This document shows, piece after piece, positions 1 to 6,196 of a DNA stretch of 11,082 nucleotides. The position numbers and the translations under genes were made by a program. The notes under the pieces were generated by a model that ran no database searches, was not told where the DNA came from, and worked only from the letters and a program-made list of their open reading frames with translations. The stretch is from Desulfomonilaceae bacterium (GTDB lineage Bacteria > Desulfobacterota > Desulfomonilia > Desulfomonilales > Desulfomonilaceae), in NCBI GenBank assembly GCA_041662605.1, contig JBAZSD010000050.1:1-11082 (forward strand), written 5' to 3'. How positions within the stretch are numbered: position 1 is the first letter of the stretch; every line of letters begins with the position of its first letter.

Positions 1-191
1 GCGTCAAATGGAATCGGAATCAACACGTCACCTATTCCCAGGAAACCTCCGTGAGACAGGATGGCGTATTTTAGACGCCCATCCGCTCCCACCATGAAAT
101 CGTGTATCGTGCCGAGTTTTTCCTTGTTACGATTCTCCACGGTAGTTTTCAGTAGCTCACTCACTCTCATAGGTACTTTAATTTCCATCAT
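1..191 (-). CDS. PRC-barrel domain protein, C-terminus cut by window edge
   Basis: The minus-strand reading frame begins with two adjacent ATGs (191 and 188) and runs off the window after 63 codons. A purine-rich Shine-Dalgarno stretch (AAGGAGGAG) lies just upstream. The peptide starts MMEIKVPMRVSELLKTTVEN and contains LKYAILSHGGFLGIG followed by IPIPF. This is the typical PRC-barrel pattern and closely matches the secreted PRC protein at 10414-10827 (KYAILSHGGILGIG). There is no signal peptide, so this copy is probably cytoplasmic. PRC barrels are small beta-barrel modules that bind protein or RNA partners; the exact role here is unknown. It lies 73 nt downstream of the 22-residue membrane peptide gene and probably shares its transcript, hence the sigma-54 promoter near 505. 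The family assignment is firm and the function is open. Confidence 0.85.
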   Translation of the reverse strand, partial: MMEIKVPMRVSELLKTTVENRNKEKLGTIHDFMVGADGRLKYAILSHGGFLGIGDVLIPIPFD

Positions 192-264
192 GTTTCCTTC
201 TCCTCCTTCTCGCCTTTCTATAGGCGTTTAAATTGTTGTGCCCAATTATTTGCATTGGCGCCTA

Positions 265-333
265 TTACCGGATGAGGTATATAATCAATATAATCAATAG
301 GATGGTTCCAAGGCCCACGCCGAAAATACTCAT
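265..333 (-). CDS. 22-residue single-TM peptide
   Basis: A complete minus-strand mini-gene: ATG at 333, stop TAA at 265-267, with GGAGG about 7 nt upstream of the ATG. The product begins MSIFGVGLGTILLIIL and ends IIYLIR: almost entirely a single hydrophobic helix with a terminal Arg. The GTILLIIL core resembles the first helix of the small DUF3309-type proteins, but it is too short to assign. It is the first gene after the sigma-54 promoter at 503-520, with a leader of about 160 nt, and is followed by the PRC-barrel gene. It probably inserts in the inner membrane. The good ribosome site, the promoter and two similar mini-genes elsewhere in the window (59 and 31 residues) argue that it is real. 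The function is unknown. Confidence 0.7.
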   Translation of the reverse strand: MSIFGVGLGTILLIILIIYLIR

Positions 334-502
334 TGTAGTGTCCTCCGTCCCTTTATTTGTTATGGGCGGGAATTGATCTCGTTCCCGGCGCCCACCGTGA
401 CGCTACCGGAAACGGCTGCAGTTGCTACACACCTGGTCCACAGATCCAAAAAGCGATTCAGATTATCGATTGGTGATTCCCTATAACCCTTGTGACATAT
501 GT

Positions 503-520
503 ATGCATGTTTGGCGCCAA
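503..520 (-). promoter_or_regulatory. sigma-54 (-24/-12) promoter for the 22-residue peptide and PRC gene
   Basis: Read on the minus strand the element is TTGGCGCCAAACATGCAT: GG, ten bases, then GC. This fits the RpoN pattern TGGCAC-N5-TTGCW with one mismatch in each half. The same element occurs at 6905-6922 in front of another minus-strand gene, inside a wider conserved upstream region. The expected transcription start is near 494, leaving a leader of about 160 nt before the ATG at 333. Confidence 0.65.
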
Positions 521-594
521 CCAAGACCAATAGATCAGTATTTATATAAAACCTGTGATGTTAGCTAGTTAGCCACAGCGATGGAGTGTGGAAA

Positions 595-712
595 TGAGAT
601 ATGAAGCGTCTAGACAGAGGCTTAACGAGAAGAACGTGTCCTAACAGCGGACTACAAAGTTCCTGATGTATGTCTTATCAAGGGGTTAGAAATTAGCCTG
701 ATGTCTTAATGT
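595..712. promoter_or_regulatory. Putative enhancer (upstream activating sites), copy A
   Basis: Three blocks are shared with 6997-7115 at almost the same spacing. Block 1 (595-610) reads TGAGATATGAAGCGTC. Block 2 (660-681) has TTCCTGATGT then TTATCAA. Block 3 (702-712) is TGTCTTAATGT. Block 2 starts 155 nt from the GC of the sigma-54 element (156 nt in the other copy), and blocks 2 and 3 are 42 nt apart in both. CTGATGT occurs twice here, and block 2 contains TGAT and ATCA half-sites 9 bp apart, as expected for a dimeric Fis-type HTH. No frame is conserved across both copies, so this is read as regulatory DNA. Binding by the neighbouring activator is inference. Confidence 0.55.
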
Positions 713-715
713 AGG

Positions 716-2578
716 TCAATCATCCTCGTCTGCGGTGCGGTTTTCGCTCATGATCCCAAAACGCTTCATGTGACGATAAAGAGAATCTCGGGCTATACCA
801 AGCGTACGGGCTGCGGATCTTCTATTGCCTTCGCAACGTCGGAGCGCCTCCAAAATCAGGGATTTGATCACCTCATCCGTCACATCGTGAAGCGTGCGTT
901 CTTGCGACGGGAAACCGTACACTTGAGACCAGTCCTCCGAACTTGCTTTACCGGAAGGGAGCGTCAAGCTCAATCGATGCCCGTCGGATAGCATCAATGA
1001 GCGCTCAAGCACATTACGGAACTCCCTGACATTGCCGGGCCAGTCATACCTCGTAAGCGCAATTGCGAAGGCAGGATCGATAGACGGGAGATGAGTTAGT
1101 TGAAGCTGCACCGCCAGCCTCGACATGATCTCTTCCAGGAGTACGGGGATGTCTTCGATCCTTTCACGAAGGGGTGGCACAGTTATACCGAAAACGTTAA
1201 TTCTATAGAAAAGCGCGGACAGGAATCGGCCTTCCTCAACCTCCTTATCAAGACTCCTGTTCGTCGCTGCAATGATCCTGGCATTCACGGAAACGCTCTT
1301 TTCAGCGCCGACACGAAGGAATGACCTTGTGTCCAGAAACGTAAGAAGCTTGGACTGCAATGAGAGAGGAAGTTCTCCTATTTCGTTCAGAAGGAGGGTA
1401 CCTCCTTCAGCCAACTCCAGGAGTCCTCGTTTACGCCTATGCGCTCCAGTGAATGCGCCACGCTCATGTCCGAAAAGCTCTGATTCCGCTAATTCTTTGG
1501 ATATGGCGGCGCAATTCAGTGAAAAGTAGGGGCCGAGCGCACGTTTCGAATGGTCATGGATCCATCGCGCCAAATAGTCTTTGCCGCTTCCGCTCTCCCC
1601 CTGAAGAAGAACCGTACCGTCACTGGCGGCGGCAGAGCGGGCCTCGCACATGGTCGCCCTCATGGCTTCCGAGGGGTAGCTTTCAAAAACTGCTTTGGGG
1701 GTAGGCGATACCCTCGAGCGCTCGGTCACATCGCGAGAAATGCCGAATACGCCGATAACTTTGCCCTCAGCGTCATAAAGTGGCCTGAGGACCGTATTCA
1801 GGGTCAACGAGACGCCCTTTATTCGGATAGTGTGTTCTCTTTCGATGGACTCTCCTCCGAGTACGCGGAGATCCAGCAGTCGAAGCTGTTTCCCGATTTC
1901 TTCGCCATAGACCTCCTCTGGCTTGTGTCCAATGATTTCGGACACATCAAGTCCAAGAACTTTGGCCGTCGCAGGGTTGACTTTCGTGTATTTACGATGA
2001 CTATCCATCATGAAAATCATGTCCTGGGCGCCGTCGAATAATGCCCGGAAACGTTCTTCACTGAGACGCAAAGCTACCTCAGCACGCTTCCGTTCAGTAA
2101 TATCTGTAACCACAACACAAACCAACTCATCAACTGATGAGGATAGAGGGGCAAGGGCGACAAGACTCAACTGAAAGACCTTGTTCAGTTGGCAGTTTAG
2201 TGTAATCTCTTTTCTACATTTGTCTTTAATGGATTTAGTCAGAGCGGTTTCAAATGGCGCAATGTCTTCAAAATCAACAAAACCTTGAAAAGTATTGCCG
2301 AGAATCTCTTCAATAGGTAATCCGAGTATCATCGAAAATCTTTGGTTGCAGGAAAGTATGGTTCCTCGAGCATTGACTGTAAGCGCCCCTTCAGCCATTT
2401 GCTCGAAGAAAGTCCGATAGACAGCGTCAGCTCCCGTAAGAGTGTAAACGTTCGGACCATCAGGCCCAGATATGACCATAGCGTCTATGGTCCCACTGCT
2501 GATTGCATCCAAAGTGTCTTCGGCTTCTTTCAGACGACCTCGAAGCTCTTGCAATTCGGCAGTCAGATCCTCATCCAT
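716..2578 (-). CDS. Sigma-54-dependent enhancer-binding protein, PAS-PAS-AAA+-Fis HTH
   Basis: A transcriptional activator of RNA polymerase-sigma54, cytoplasmic, about 620 residues. Domains in order: a short N-terminal coiled coil, PAS 1 (about 53-160, ending TDITERK), PAS 2 (about 173-287, ending SRDVTERS), the AAA+ domain, and a C-terminal Fis-type HTH (about 581-606, GNRRSAARTLGIARDSLYRH). The AAA+ domain has Walker A GESGSGKD (327-334), the sigma54-contacting GAFTGA loop (374-379), and the FYRINVF and PPLRER motifs. Walker B reads LLLNEIGEL, with Asn where most family members have Asp. There is no response-regulator receiver domain, so input is presumably through the PAS domains (ligand, redox or protein contact). 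The ATG at 2578 is preferred because GAGGA lies 7 nt before it; in-frame GTG 2599 and ATG 2596 lack a convincing ribosome site. It is the last gene of the kai operon, 36 nt after kaiB. Likely targets are the two sigma-54 promoters in this window. Confidence 0.92.
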   Translation of the reverse strand: MDEDLTAELQELRGRLKEAEDTLDAISSGTIDAMVISGPDGPNVYTLTGADAVYRTFFEQMAEGALTVNARGTILSCNQRFSMILGLPIEEILGNTFQGFVDFEDIAPFETALTKSIKDKCRKEITLNCQLNKVFQLSLVALAPLSSSVDELVCVVVTDITERKRAEVALRLSEERFRALFDGAQDMIFMMDSHRKYTKVNPATAKVLGLDVSEIIGHKPEEVYGEEIGKQLRLLDLRVLGGESIEREHTIRIKGVSLTLNTVLRPLYDAEGKVIGVFGISRDVTERSRVSPTPKAVFESYPSEAMRATMCEARSAAASDGTVLLQGESGSGKDYLARWIHDHSKRALGPYFSLNCAAISKELAESELFGHERGAFTGAHRRKRGLLELAEGGTLLLNEIGELPLSLQSKLLTFLDTRSFLRVGAEKSVSVNARIIAATNRSLDKEVEEGRFLSALFYRINVFGITVPPLRERIEDIPVLLEEIMSRLAVQLQLTHLPSIDPAFAIALTRYDWPGNVREFRNVLERSLMLSDGHRLSLTLPSGKASSEDWSQVYGFPSQERTLHDVTDEVIKSLILEALRRCEGNRRSAARTLGIARDSLYRHMKRFGIMSENRTADEDD

Positions 2579-2614
2579 TTTGTGTTCCTCGTCCATCACT
2601 GACGTCCGATATTC

Positions 2615-2953
2615 TTACTTTGTCTCCAAAGCCAGCGCAACTAGCACCTTTTGCGTGTCGGAGAGGTCCCCGATAATCTTTCGCATTGGCATAGGCAGTT
2701 CCTTCACCAGTGTTGGTAGACCAATAATTTGGGCTTCCCTGAGATGGTCCGGTTGCTGGTAAACGTCTATGATCTCAATTTCGTGACGGTCCTTCAGATA
2801 CTCATAGCACACTTTTTTGAGGTTTTCGATGGCACGCACTGATCTAGTGGTTTGACCGCTCACATACAGGCGCAGCACGTACTTGGCATTTCCATGTTTT
2901 AACGATTCCTCTTCAAGCCTATCCGCAGCCTCGTCTTGTCGTTCTTGATTCAT
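2615..2953 (-). CDS. kaiB: KaiB-like protein, second (divergent) copy
   Basis: A 112-residue KaiB-family protein with the thioredoxin-like/fold-switching KaiB core. It opens with YVLRLYVSGQTTRSVRAIEN, continues with EIEIIDVYQQP, and has GLPTLVKELPMPMRKIIGDL near the end. An N-terminal extension of about 25 charged residues (rich in Glu, Asp and Arg) precedes the core. In cyanobacteria KaiB binds the KaiC CI ring; here KaiC from the same operon is the expected partner. GAGGAGG lies about 7 nt before the ATG, and the gene starts 20 nt after the stop of the first kaiB. The VYQQPDHLREAQ segment departs from the canonical LLQHPQLAKGDQ pattern that the other copy keeps more closely, so the two copies may have separate roles. 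Confidence 0.93.
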   Translation of the reverse strand: MNQERQDEAADRLEEESLKHGNAKYVLRLYVSGQTTRSVRAIENLKKVCYEYLKDRHEIEIIDVYQQPDHLREAQIIGLPTLVKELPMPMRKIIGDLSDTQKVLVALALETK

Positions 2954-2973
2954 GGTGGGGCCTCCTCGAGCCT

Positions 2974-3294
2974 TTACTTGACTGGACGCAAGTCCAACCC
3001 AACCAGAACACGCTCGGTGTTGGAAAGATCCCCTATGATCTTCCTTAAGGGAGGAGGGAGTTTTCTTACTAAGGTAGGAAGAGCAAGGATTTGATCTCCG
3101 CTGGCTAGTTGGGGCTTCTCCATTAGATCGACTACCTCTATAGAGTATTTCCCTGACAGGTGGGTCTCACATATTTTTTTCAGGTTATTAAAGGCTGTAA
3201 TAGATTTATGGGTCTGTCCCGCTACGTACAAACGCAGATTCCAGACACCATCTCCAGGTTCATCTTTGCAGTCATCGTTAAGTCGCGTGTCCAT
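2974..3294 (-). CDS. kaiB: KaiB-like protein, first (canonical) copy
   Basis: A 106-residue KaiB homologue. The core begins WNLRLYVAGQTHKSITAFNN, then SIEVVDLMEKPQLASGDQIL and LPTLVRKLPPPLRKIIGDLS, and ends VLVGLDLRPVK, very close to the cyanobacterial KaiB pattern. A short acidic N-terminal extension of about 17 residues precedes the core. KaiB exchanges between a tetrameric fold and a thioredoxin-like monomer that binds KaiC; this is family knowledge, not seen here. AAGGAG sits about 8 nt before the ATG. It lies between the frameshifted small ORF and the second kaiB, all co-directional, so co-transcription with kaiC is likely. Confidence 0.95.
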   Translation of the reverse strand: MDTRLNDDCKDEPGDGVWNLRLYVAGQTHKSITAFNNLKKICETHLSGKYSIEVVDLMEKPQLASGDQILALPTLVRKLPPPLRKIIGDLSNTERVLVGLDLRPVK

Positions 3295-3341
3295 TGATGG
3301 TCTCCTTTGGTAAGTATTTCGGATGCTGTCAAGAAATCACT

Positions 3342-3565
3342 TTATCTGCTACGAATCCGCTCCATGTCGTCGTTAACCTTTGCCCAAAGGTCTTCGCAAG
3401 AGACGGACTGCTCGGTGAGTCTCTTGATCTGTCTTTCTGATGTTTTAATTTCGGATCACAAGATAGACTTCGGGCATTCAATAAATGTCGCTTTTGCTCT
3501 AGTTCAAGCTGTTTTCGATCCATGTCCAGAATTCGCTCCAGCGCTTGGCCCCCCAACCTAAGCAT
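3342..3565 (-). pseudogene. Small coiled-coil gene between kaiC and kaiB, apparently frameshifted
   Basis: The ATG at 3565 overlaps the kaiC stop by 8 nt, a typical translational-coupling arrangement. The first frame gives MLRLGGQALERILDMDRKQL, then more charged helical sequence to about NARSLS. After about 3455 that frame turns into Ser/Pro-rich sequence, while the -1 frame becomes helical: EIKTSERQIKRLTEQS, then EDLWAKVNDDMERIRSR and TAA at 3342. Joining the two frames with one added base would give a protein of about 74 residues, largely amphipathic and charged. No slippery heptamer is evident at the join. It is therefore a recent one-base deletion, a sequencing error, or an unusual recoding event. 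If unshifted, the first frame stops at 3329. I do not recognise the family. Its position suggests an accessory factor of the KaiBC module. Confidence 0.5.
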
Positions 3566-4958
3566 CGACCAACTCAACCCCACTATCTGTTAAGCGGAAC
3601 TCTCGGATTTGGTGTGAATGTTTCATCCCCCTGGATTTAGCAATATAGAATGTCCGGTTTCGCTCACCGCCGCATTCCTGTGATCTAAGCAAGAGCCATG
3701 TATCCATAATCGATGACATCCCGACTTCGGTCTGTTCCAACGCTATTCCACCATGTATTAGATCCGTGCAAAGCGCAGTGATCGAGCTAGTCTTCAGAAA
3801 ATCTATCAGCCGCAACACCATCTCTTTTACTTCGGACGCGGGTCCCTGCGCGACAAAACTTGAGATAGGGTCTATTACCACGGCCGCTGGTTTGAATTCA
3901 TCGATTGCCATGTGAATTATTGACAGGTGCGATTCTAACCCATATTGGGAAGGCCGCATCGAATGGAACTTTAGCAGACCATTCTCTAACCAATGATCTA
4001 GATTAATGCCTATGGACTTCATGTTTCTAACTATCTGCTTGGGCGATTCCTCAAAAGAAACAAAAAGAGTTCGTTCACCGCTACTGCATACCGAATCAAT
4101 AAAATGAGAGGCAAGGCTCGTTTTTCCCGTGCCTGCGGTTCCTGAGACAAGGATTGAGCTACCCCGATAATATCCCTTGCCTCCCAGCATGGTGTCCAAA
4201 GCGCTGATTCCAGTCCCGACTCTATCTTCTGAAGCCTCATGGTTCAGACTTAAAGATGTTATTGGGACCAGCCATATTCCAGTGGGGGAAATTAAGAACG
4301 GGTACTCATCGGCCCCGTGCGTTGAGCCGCGGTACTTGACTATTCTCAATCGTCTTGTAGAAATCTGGCCCACCACCCGGTGGTCCATCAGAATTACGCA
4401 GTCAGCCACATATTCCTCTAAGCCCTGCCGGCTAAGAGTATCCTTGCCTCGTTCAGCAGTGATTATCGCGGTGAGCCCCTTGTCCTTAAGCCATCTGAAG
4501 AGCCTGCGTAGCTCAGAACGGAGGATACCTTCATTGGAAAACCCTGAAAAAAGGGCTTCAATGGTATCCAGGACTACCCGCTTTGCTCCTATTTGGTCAA
4601 TTGCCGACGCCAAGCGGATGAACAGCCCATCCAGGTCGTATTCGCCTGTTTCTTCAATCTCACTTCGGTCTATCCAAACATGGTCGATTACTATTTTGTT
4701 TCGATCTATCAACCCCTGTAAATCGAATCCAGTGGAAAAAAAGTTCCTCTTTAGTTCCTCTTCAGTTTCCTCAAAAGAAATGAAAACACCGGGCTCGCCA
4801 TACTCCAATGCGCCACGAACGAGAAACTCCATGCCCAATAGTGTTTTCCCGCATCCGGGAGAACCGCAAACCAATGTGGGACGCCCCTGTGGCAACCCTC
4901 CACCAGAGATCTCATCGAATCCCTGGATGCCTGTCACGCATTTCGTGAGCATTGTCAT
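3558..4958 (-). CDS. kaiC: KaiC-type dual-domain ATPase/autokinase
   Basis: A 466-residue RecA/KaiC-superfamily protein with two complete domains. CI has Walker A GSPGCGKT (32-39) and the catalytic Glu pair in SFEET (63-64). CII has GTAGTGKT (273-280) and the Glu pair in SFEES (303-304). The CII phosphorylation loop reads EQTEVGMSSIMD, which places Thr410, Ser415 and Ser416 at the positions of T426, S431 and T432 of cyanobacterial KaiC. The second residue of the pair is therefore Ser instead of Thr. The protein ends at ELVDA, about 50 residues shorter than cyanobacterial KaiC (519), and lacks the C-terminal A-loop tail that KaiA binds; no kaiA is seen. KaiC normally forms hexamers with slow ATPase, autokinase and autophosphatase activity. 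It starts the operon that includes two kaiB genes and the sigma-54 activator. GAGGAG lies 11-12 nt before the ATG, a rather long spacing. Confidence 0.95.
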   Translation of the reverse strand: MTMLTKCVTGIQGFDEISGGGLPQGRPTLVCGSPGCGKTLLGMEFLVRGALEYGEPGVFISFEETEEELKRNFFSTGFDLQGLIDRNKIVIDHVWIDRSEIEETGEYDLDGLFIRLASAIDQIGAKRVVLDTIEALFSGFSNEGILRSELRRLFRWLKDKGLTAIITAERGKDTLSRQGLEEYVADCVILMDHRVVGQISTRRLRIVKYRGSTHGADEYPFLISPTGIWLVPITSLSLNHEASEDRVGTGISALDTMLGGKGYYRGSSILVSGTAGTGKTSLASHFIDSVCSSGERTLFVSFEESPKQIVRNMKSIGINLDHWLENGLLKFHSMRPSQYGLESHLSIIHMAIDEFKPAAVVIDPISSFVAQGPASEVKEMVLRLIDFLKTSSITALCTDLIHGGIALEQTEVGMSSIMDTWLLLRSQECGGERNRTFYIAKSRGMKHSHQIREFRLTDSGVELVDA

Positions 4959-4998
4959 CAGCTGTCATACTCCTCGTTTCTGAGATAAACCCCACCCC

Positions 4999-5016
4999 AT
5001 GCCATGAGATGGCCTG
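4999..5016 (-). promoter_or_regulatory. Candidate sigma-54-like promoter of the kai operon
   Basis: The minus strand reads CAGGCCATCTCATGGCAT: GG, ten bases, GC. The spacing is exact, but the -24 half (AGGCCA) and -12 half (TGGCAT) are weaker than in the two matched promoters elsewhere. It would place the start of transcription about 30 nt before the kaiC ATG. A block resembling enhancer block 3 (GTGTCTGAAATGT) lies about 110 nt upstream. If functional, the operon would be autoregulated by its own activator. A single GG-N10-GC match can occur by chance. Confidence 0.3.
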
Positions 5017-5205
5017 TTGCCACCTGTCATGGTTTCTGTCTCCACAACCTTCAGATTCAGCTGTGAGAAGTAATTTGTGAAGAATTCCAAAGAAACTCTC
5101 TTGGGCTTTATTTGTGTCTGAAATGTGGACGCCTGTTCGGATTTATGGTTCACATTTGCAACCCCATCCGACGTGGGGCATTTTATATCGAAATATGTAA
5201 GTCAT

Positions 5206-5247
5206 AAGCTAAGCTAAGCTAAGCTAAGCTAAGCTAAGCTAAGCTAA
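5206..5247. repeat. Pentanucleotide tandem repeat, AAGCT x 8
   Basis: Eight perfect head-to-tail copies of AAGCT followed by AA lie about 250 bp upstream of kaiC in intergenic DNA. A TATAAA-like hexamer on the minus strand lies about 20 nt nearer kaiC. Perfect short repeats of this kind are prone to slipped-strand mispairing and can change promoter spacing. Confidence 0.95.
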
Positions 5248-5344
5248 TTTTAAATTATAGAGCATAAGTTATCAACATTATAGTGTCCGGACCAAAAATT
5301 ATTGGCCTAGTTCCTTTTGTTCTGATTGTTTTGGAACAAACAGC

Positions 5345-5475
5345 TTATGCGTTTAAGCCGGTGTCCTTTGTTTCTTGTTCAAACACATAACGCTCGAAGA
5401 TCTGCGGCGCCTGGGGTGACTTCACGAAATCAAGCCATTGCTTCGCTCCTGCTGATTGGCCGCTCCCTTCACCAT
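5345..5475 (-). pseudogene. Decayed C-terminal fragment of a ModA-like solute-binding protein
   Basis: One minus-strand frame reads SAGAKQWLDFVKSPQ, then APQIFERYVFEQ, and ends at TAA 5345-5347. This resembles the C-terminus of periplasmic molybdate-binding proteins (pattern: FLDFLKSPEAQAIFEKYGF). Immediately upstream, a second frame starting at 5475 gives MVKGAANQ, which resembles the preceding VVKGAAN segment of the same family. One frameshift and loss of the whole N-terminal part are therefore inferred. No further homology was recognised between 5476 and 5800. Another substrate-binding protein family is possible because the fragment is short. Confidence 0.45.
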
Positions 5476-5900
5476 GTGTCTTTCTTACTCATTGTGTATA
5501 ACTTCTGAGCGGGCTAGACAAAAAGTCGTTAAAACGGGGCTAGAGAATGTATCTTTGATTGATTCCTTAGAAACACTTTCTTCAATTTTATCGTAGAATA
5601 AGCTTTAACTCCTTTTTTCCGATTATGTCATCTATCGTGGAGCCTTCCAATGCCTATCTGTAACGGTCAAATCGTGTAGTGGTTCTGGAGATTGGAAAAT
5701 TCCGAGGTAGCTTAACGGTCTCAAGCGGTCATGATACCAGAATATAATCCCTAATATATCTGATAGTAAACTCAATATATTTATATTAGATATTAATATG
5801 TTTATATAACATGTTTATAAATAATAGTAACATATTTAGTGTTTCACTGTCACTACTAAACAGTAGGAGAAAATCCTTATGGAGAAAGAAGGTATTGCAG
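5476..5900. other. AT-rich intergenic region without recognised genes
   Basis: No convincing coding frame, RNA gene or element end was found. The part from about 5745 to 5835 is very AT-rich (ATATATT/TATTAGATATTAATA-like) and may hold the promoter of the plus-strand gene at 5901. The short frames here have no ribosome site and unnatural composition. Confidence 0.5.
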
Positions 5901-6131
5901 ATGAAACGCATCAAACAACTTATAATCGCAGCCGACGCCCTTCTGAAAACGAATGTTGATGTTGATTCCTTCACGAGATGGGAAAGGAGTTCTCTGTTAG
6001 CTCTTGTCGCTCTGTTGGGGACTTTACATTACTACACCGAGAATTTTGGGAGATTTACGAAGGAAAAGAACCGAAGGGGCCTGCTGGCTGGAACTGGGAT
6101 TCTAACAGCGGTCGAGGAACAATTCGCTTAG
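5901..6131 (+). CDS. Hypothetical protein, 76 residues
   Basis: The frame is open from 5811, but ATG 5901 is preferred: AAGG lies 8 nt upstream and the protein then begins MKRIKQLIIAADALLKTN. Upstream codons give an AT-rich, low-quality extension. The product has a basic amphipathic N-terminus, a mildly hydrophobic segment (SSLLALVALLGTLHYYTENF) and a C-terminus GLLAGTGILTAVEEQFA. I do not recognise a characterised family. The hydrophobic segment is too weak to call a membrane helix. The gene stands alone on the plus strand, converging on the minus-strand 59-residue gene with only 65 bp between the stops. The existence call is moderate and the function unknown. Confidence 0.55.
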   Translation: MKRIKQLIIAADALLKTNVDVDSFTRWERSSLLALVALLGTLHYYTENFGRFTKEKNRRGLLAGTGILTAVEEQFA

Positions 6132-6196
6132 AATCTGTTTGGGAACATCCGGTTCAAAACCTTTATGAATAAATTTATCCCATCTGTTTGTATCCA

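Noticed and set aside
484..712. Possibility that the repeated region (also 6887-7115) is coding or a mobile-element remnant
   Set aside because: The open frame in the second copy (VSYEAFTTEAERG...) is broken by stops in the first copy, there are no terminal inverted repeats, and both copies lie in the same orientation upstream of minus-strand genes, which fits promoters better.
1550..2041. 163-residue plus-strand frame
   Set aside because: Shadow of the sigma-54 activator gene; the minus frame carries all domain motifs.
4177..4983. 268-residue plus-strand frame
   Set aside because: Shadow of kaiC, Ser/Pro/Arg-rich with no family features.
4965..5153. 62-residue minus-strand frame directly upstream of kaiC, ending over the kaiC ribosome site
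   Set aside because: No ribosome site before its ATG, Thr/Gly/Ser-rich composition without recognisable motif, and it covers the likely promoter region. A leader peptide cannot be excluded.
5326..5508. 60-residue plus-strand frame
   Set aside because: Antisense to the ModA-like remnant, no ribosome site, odd composition.
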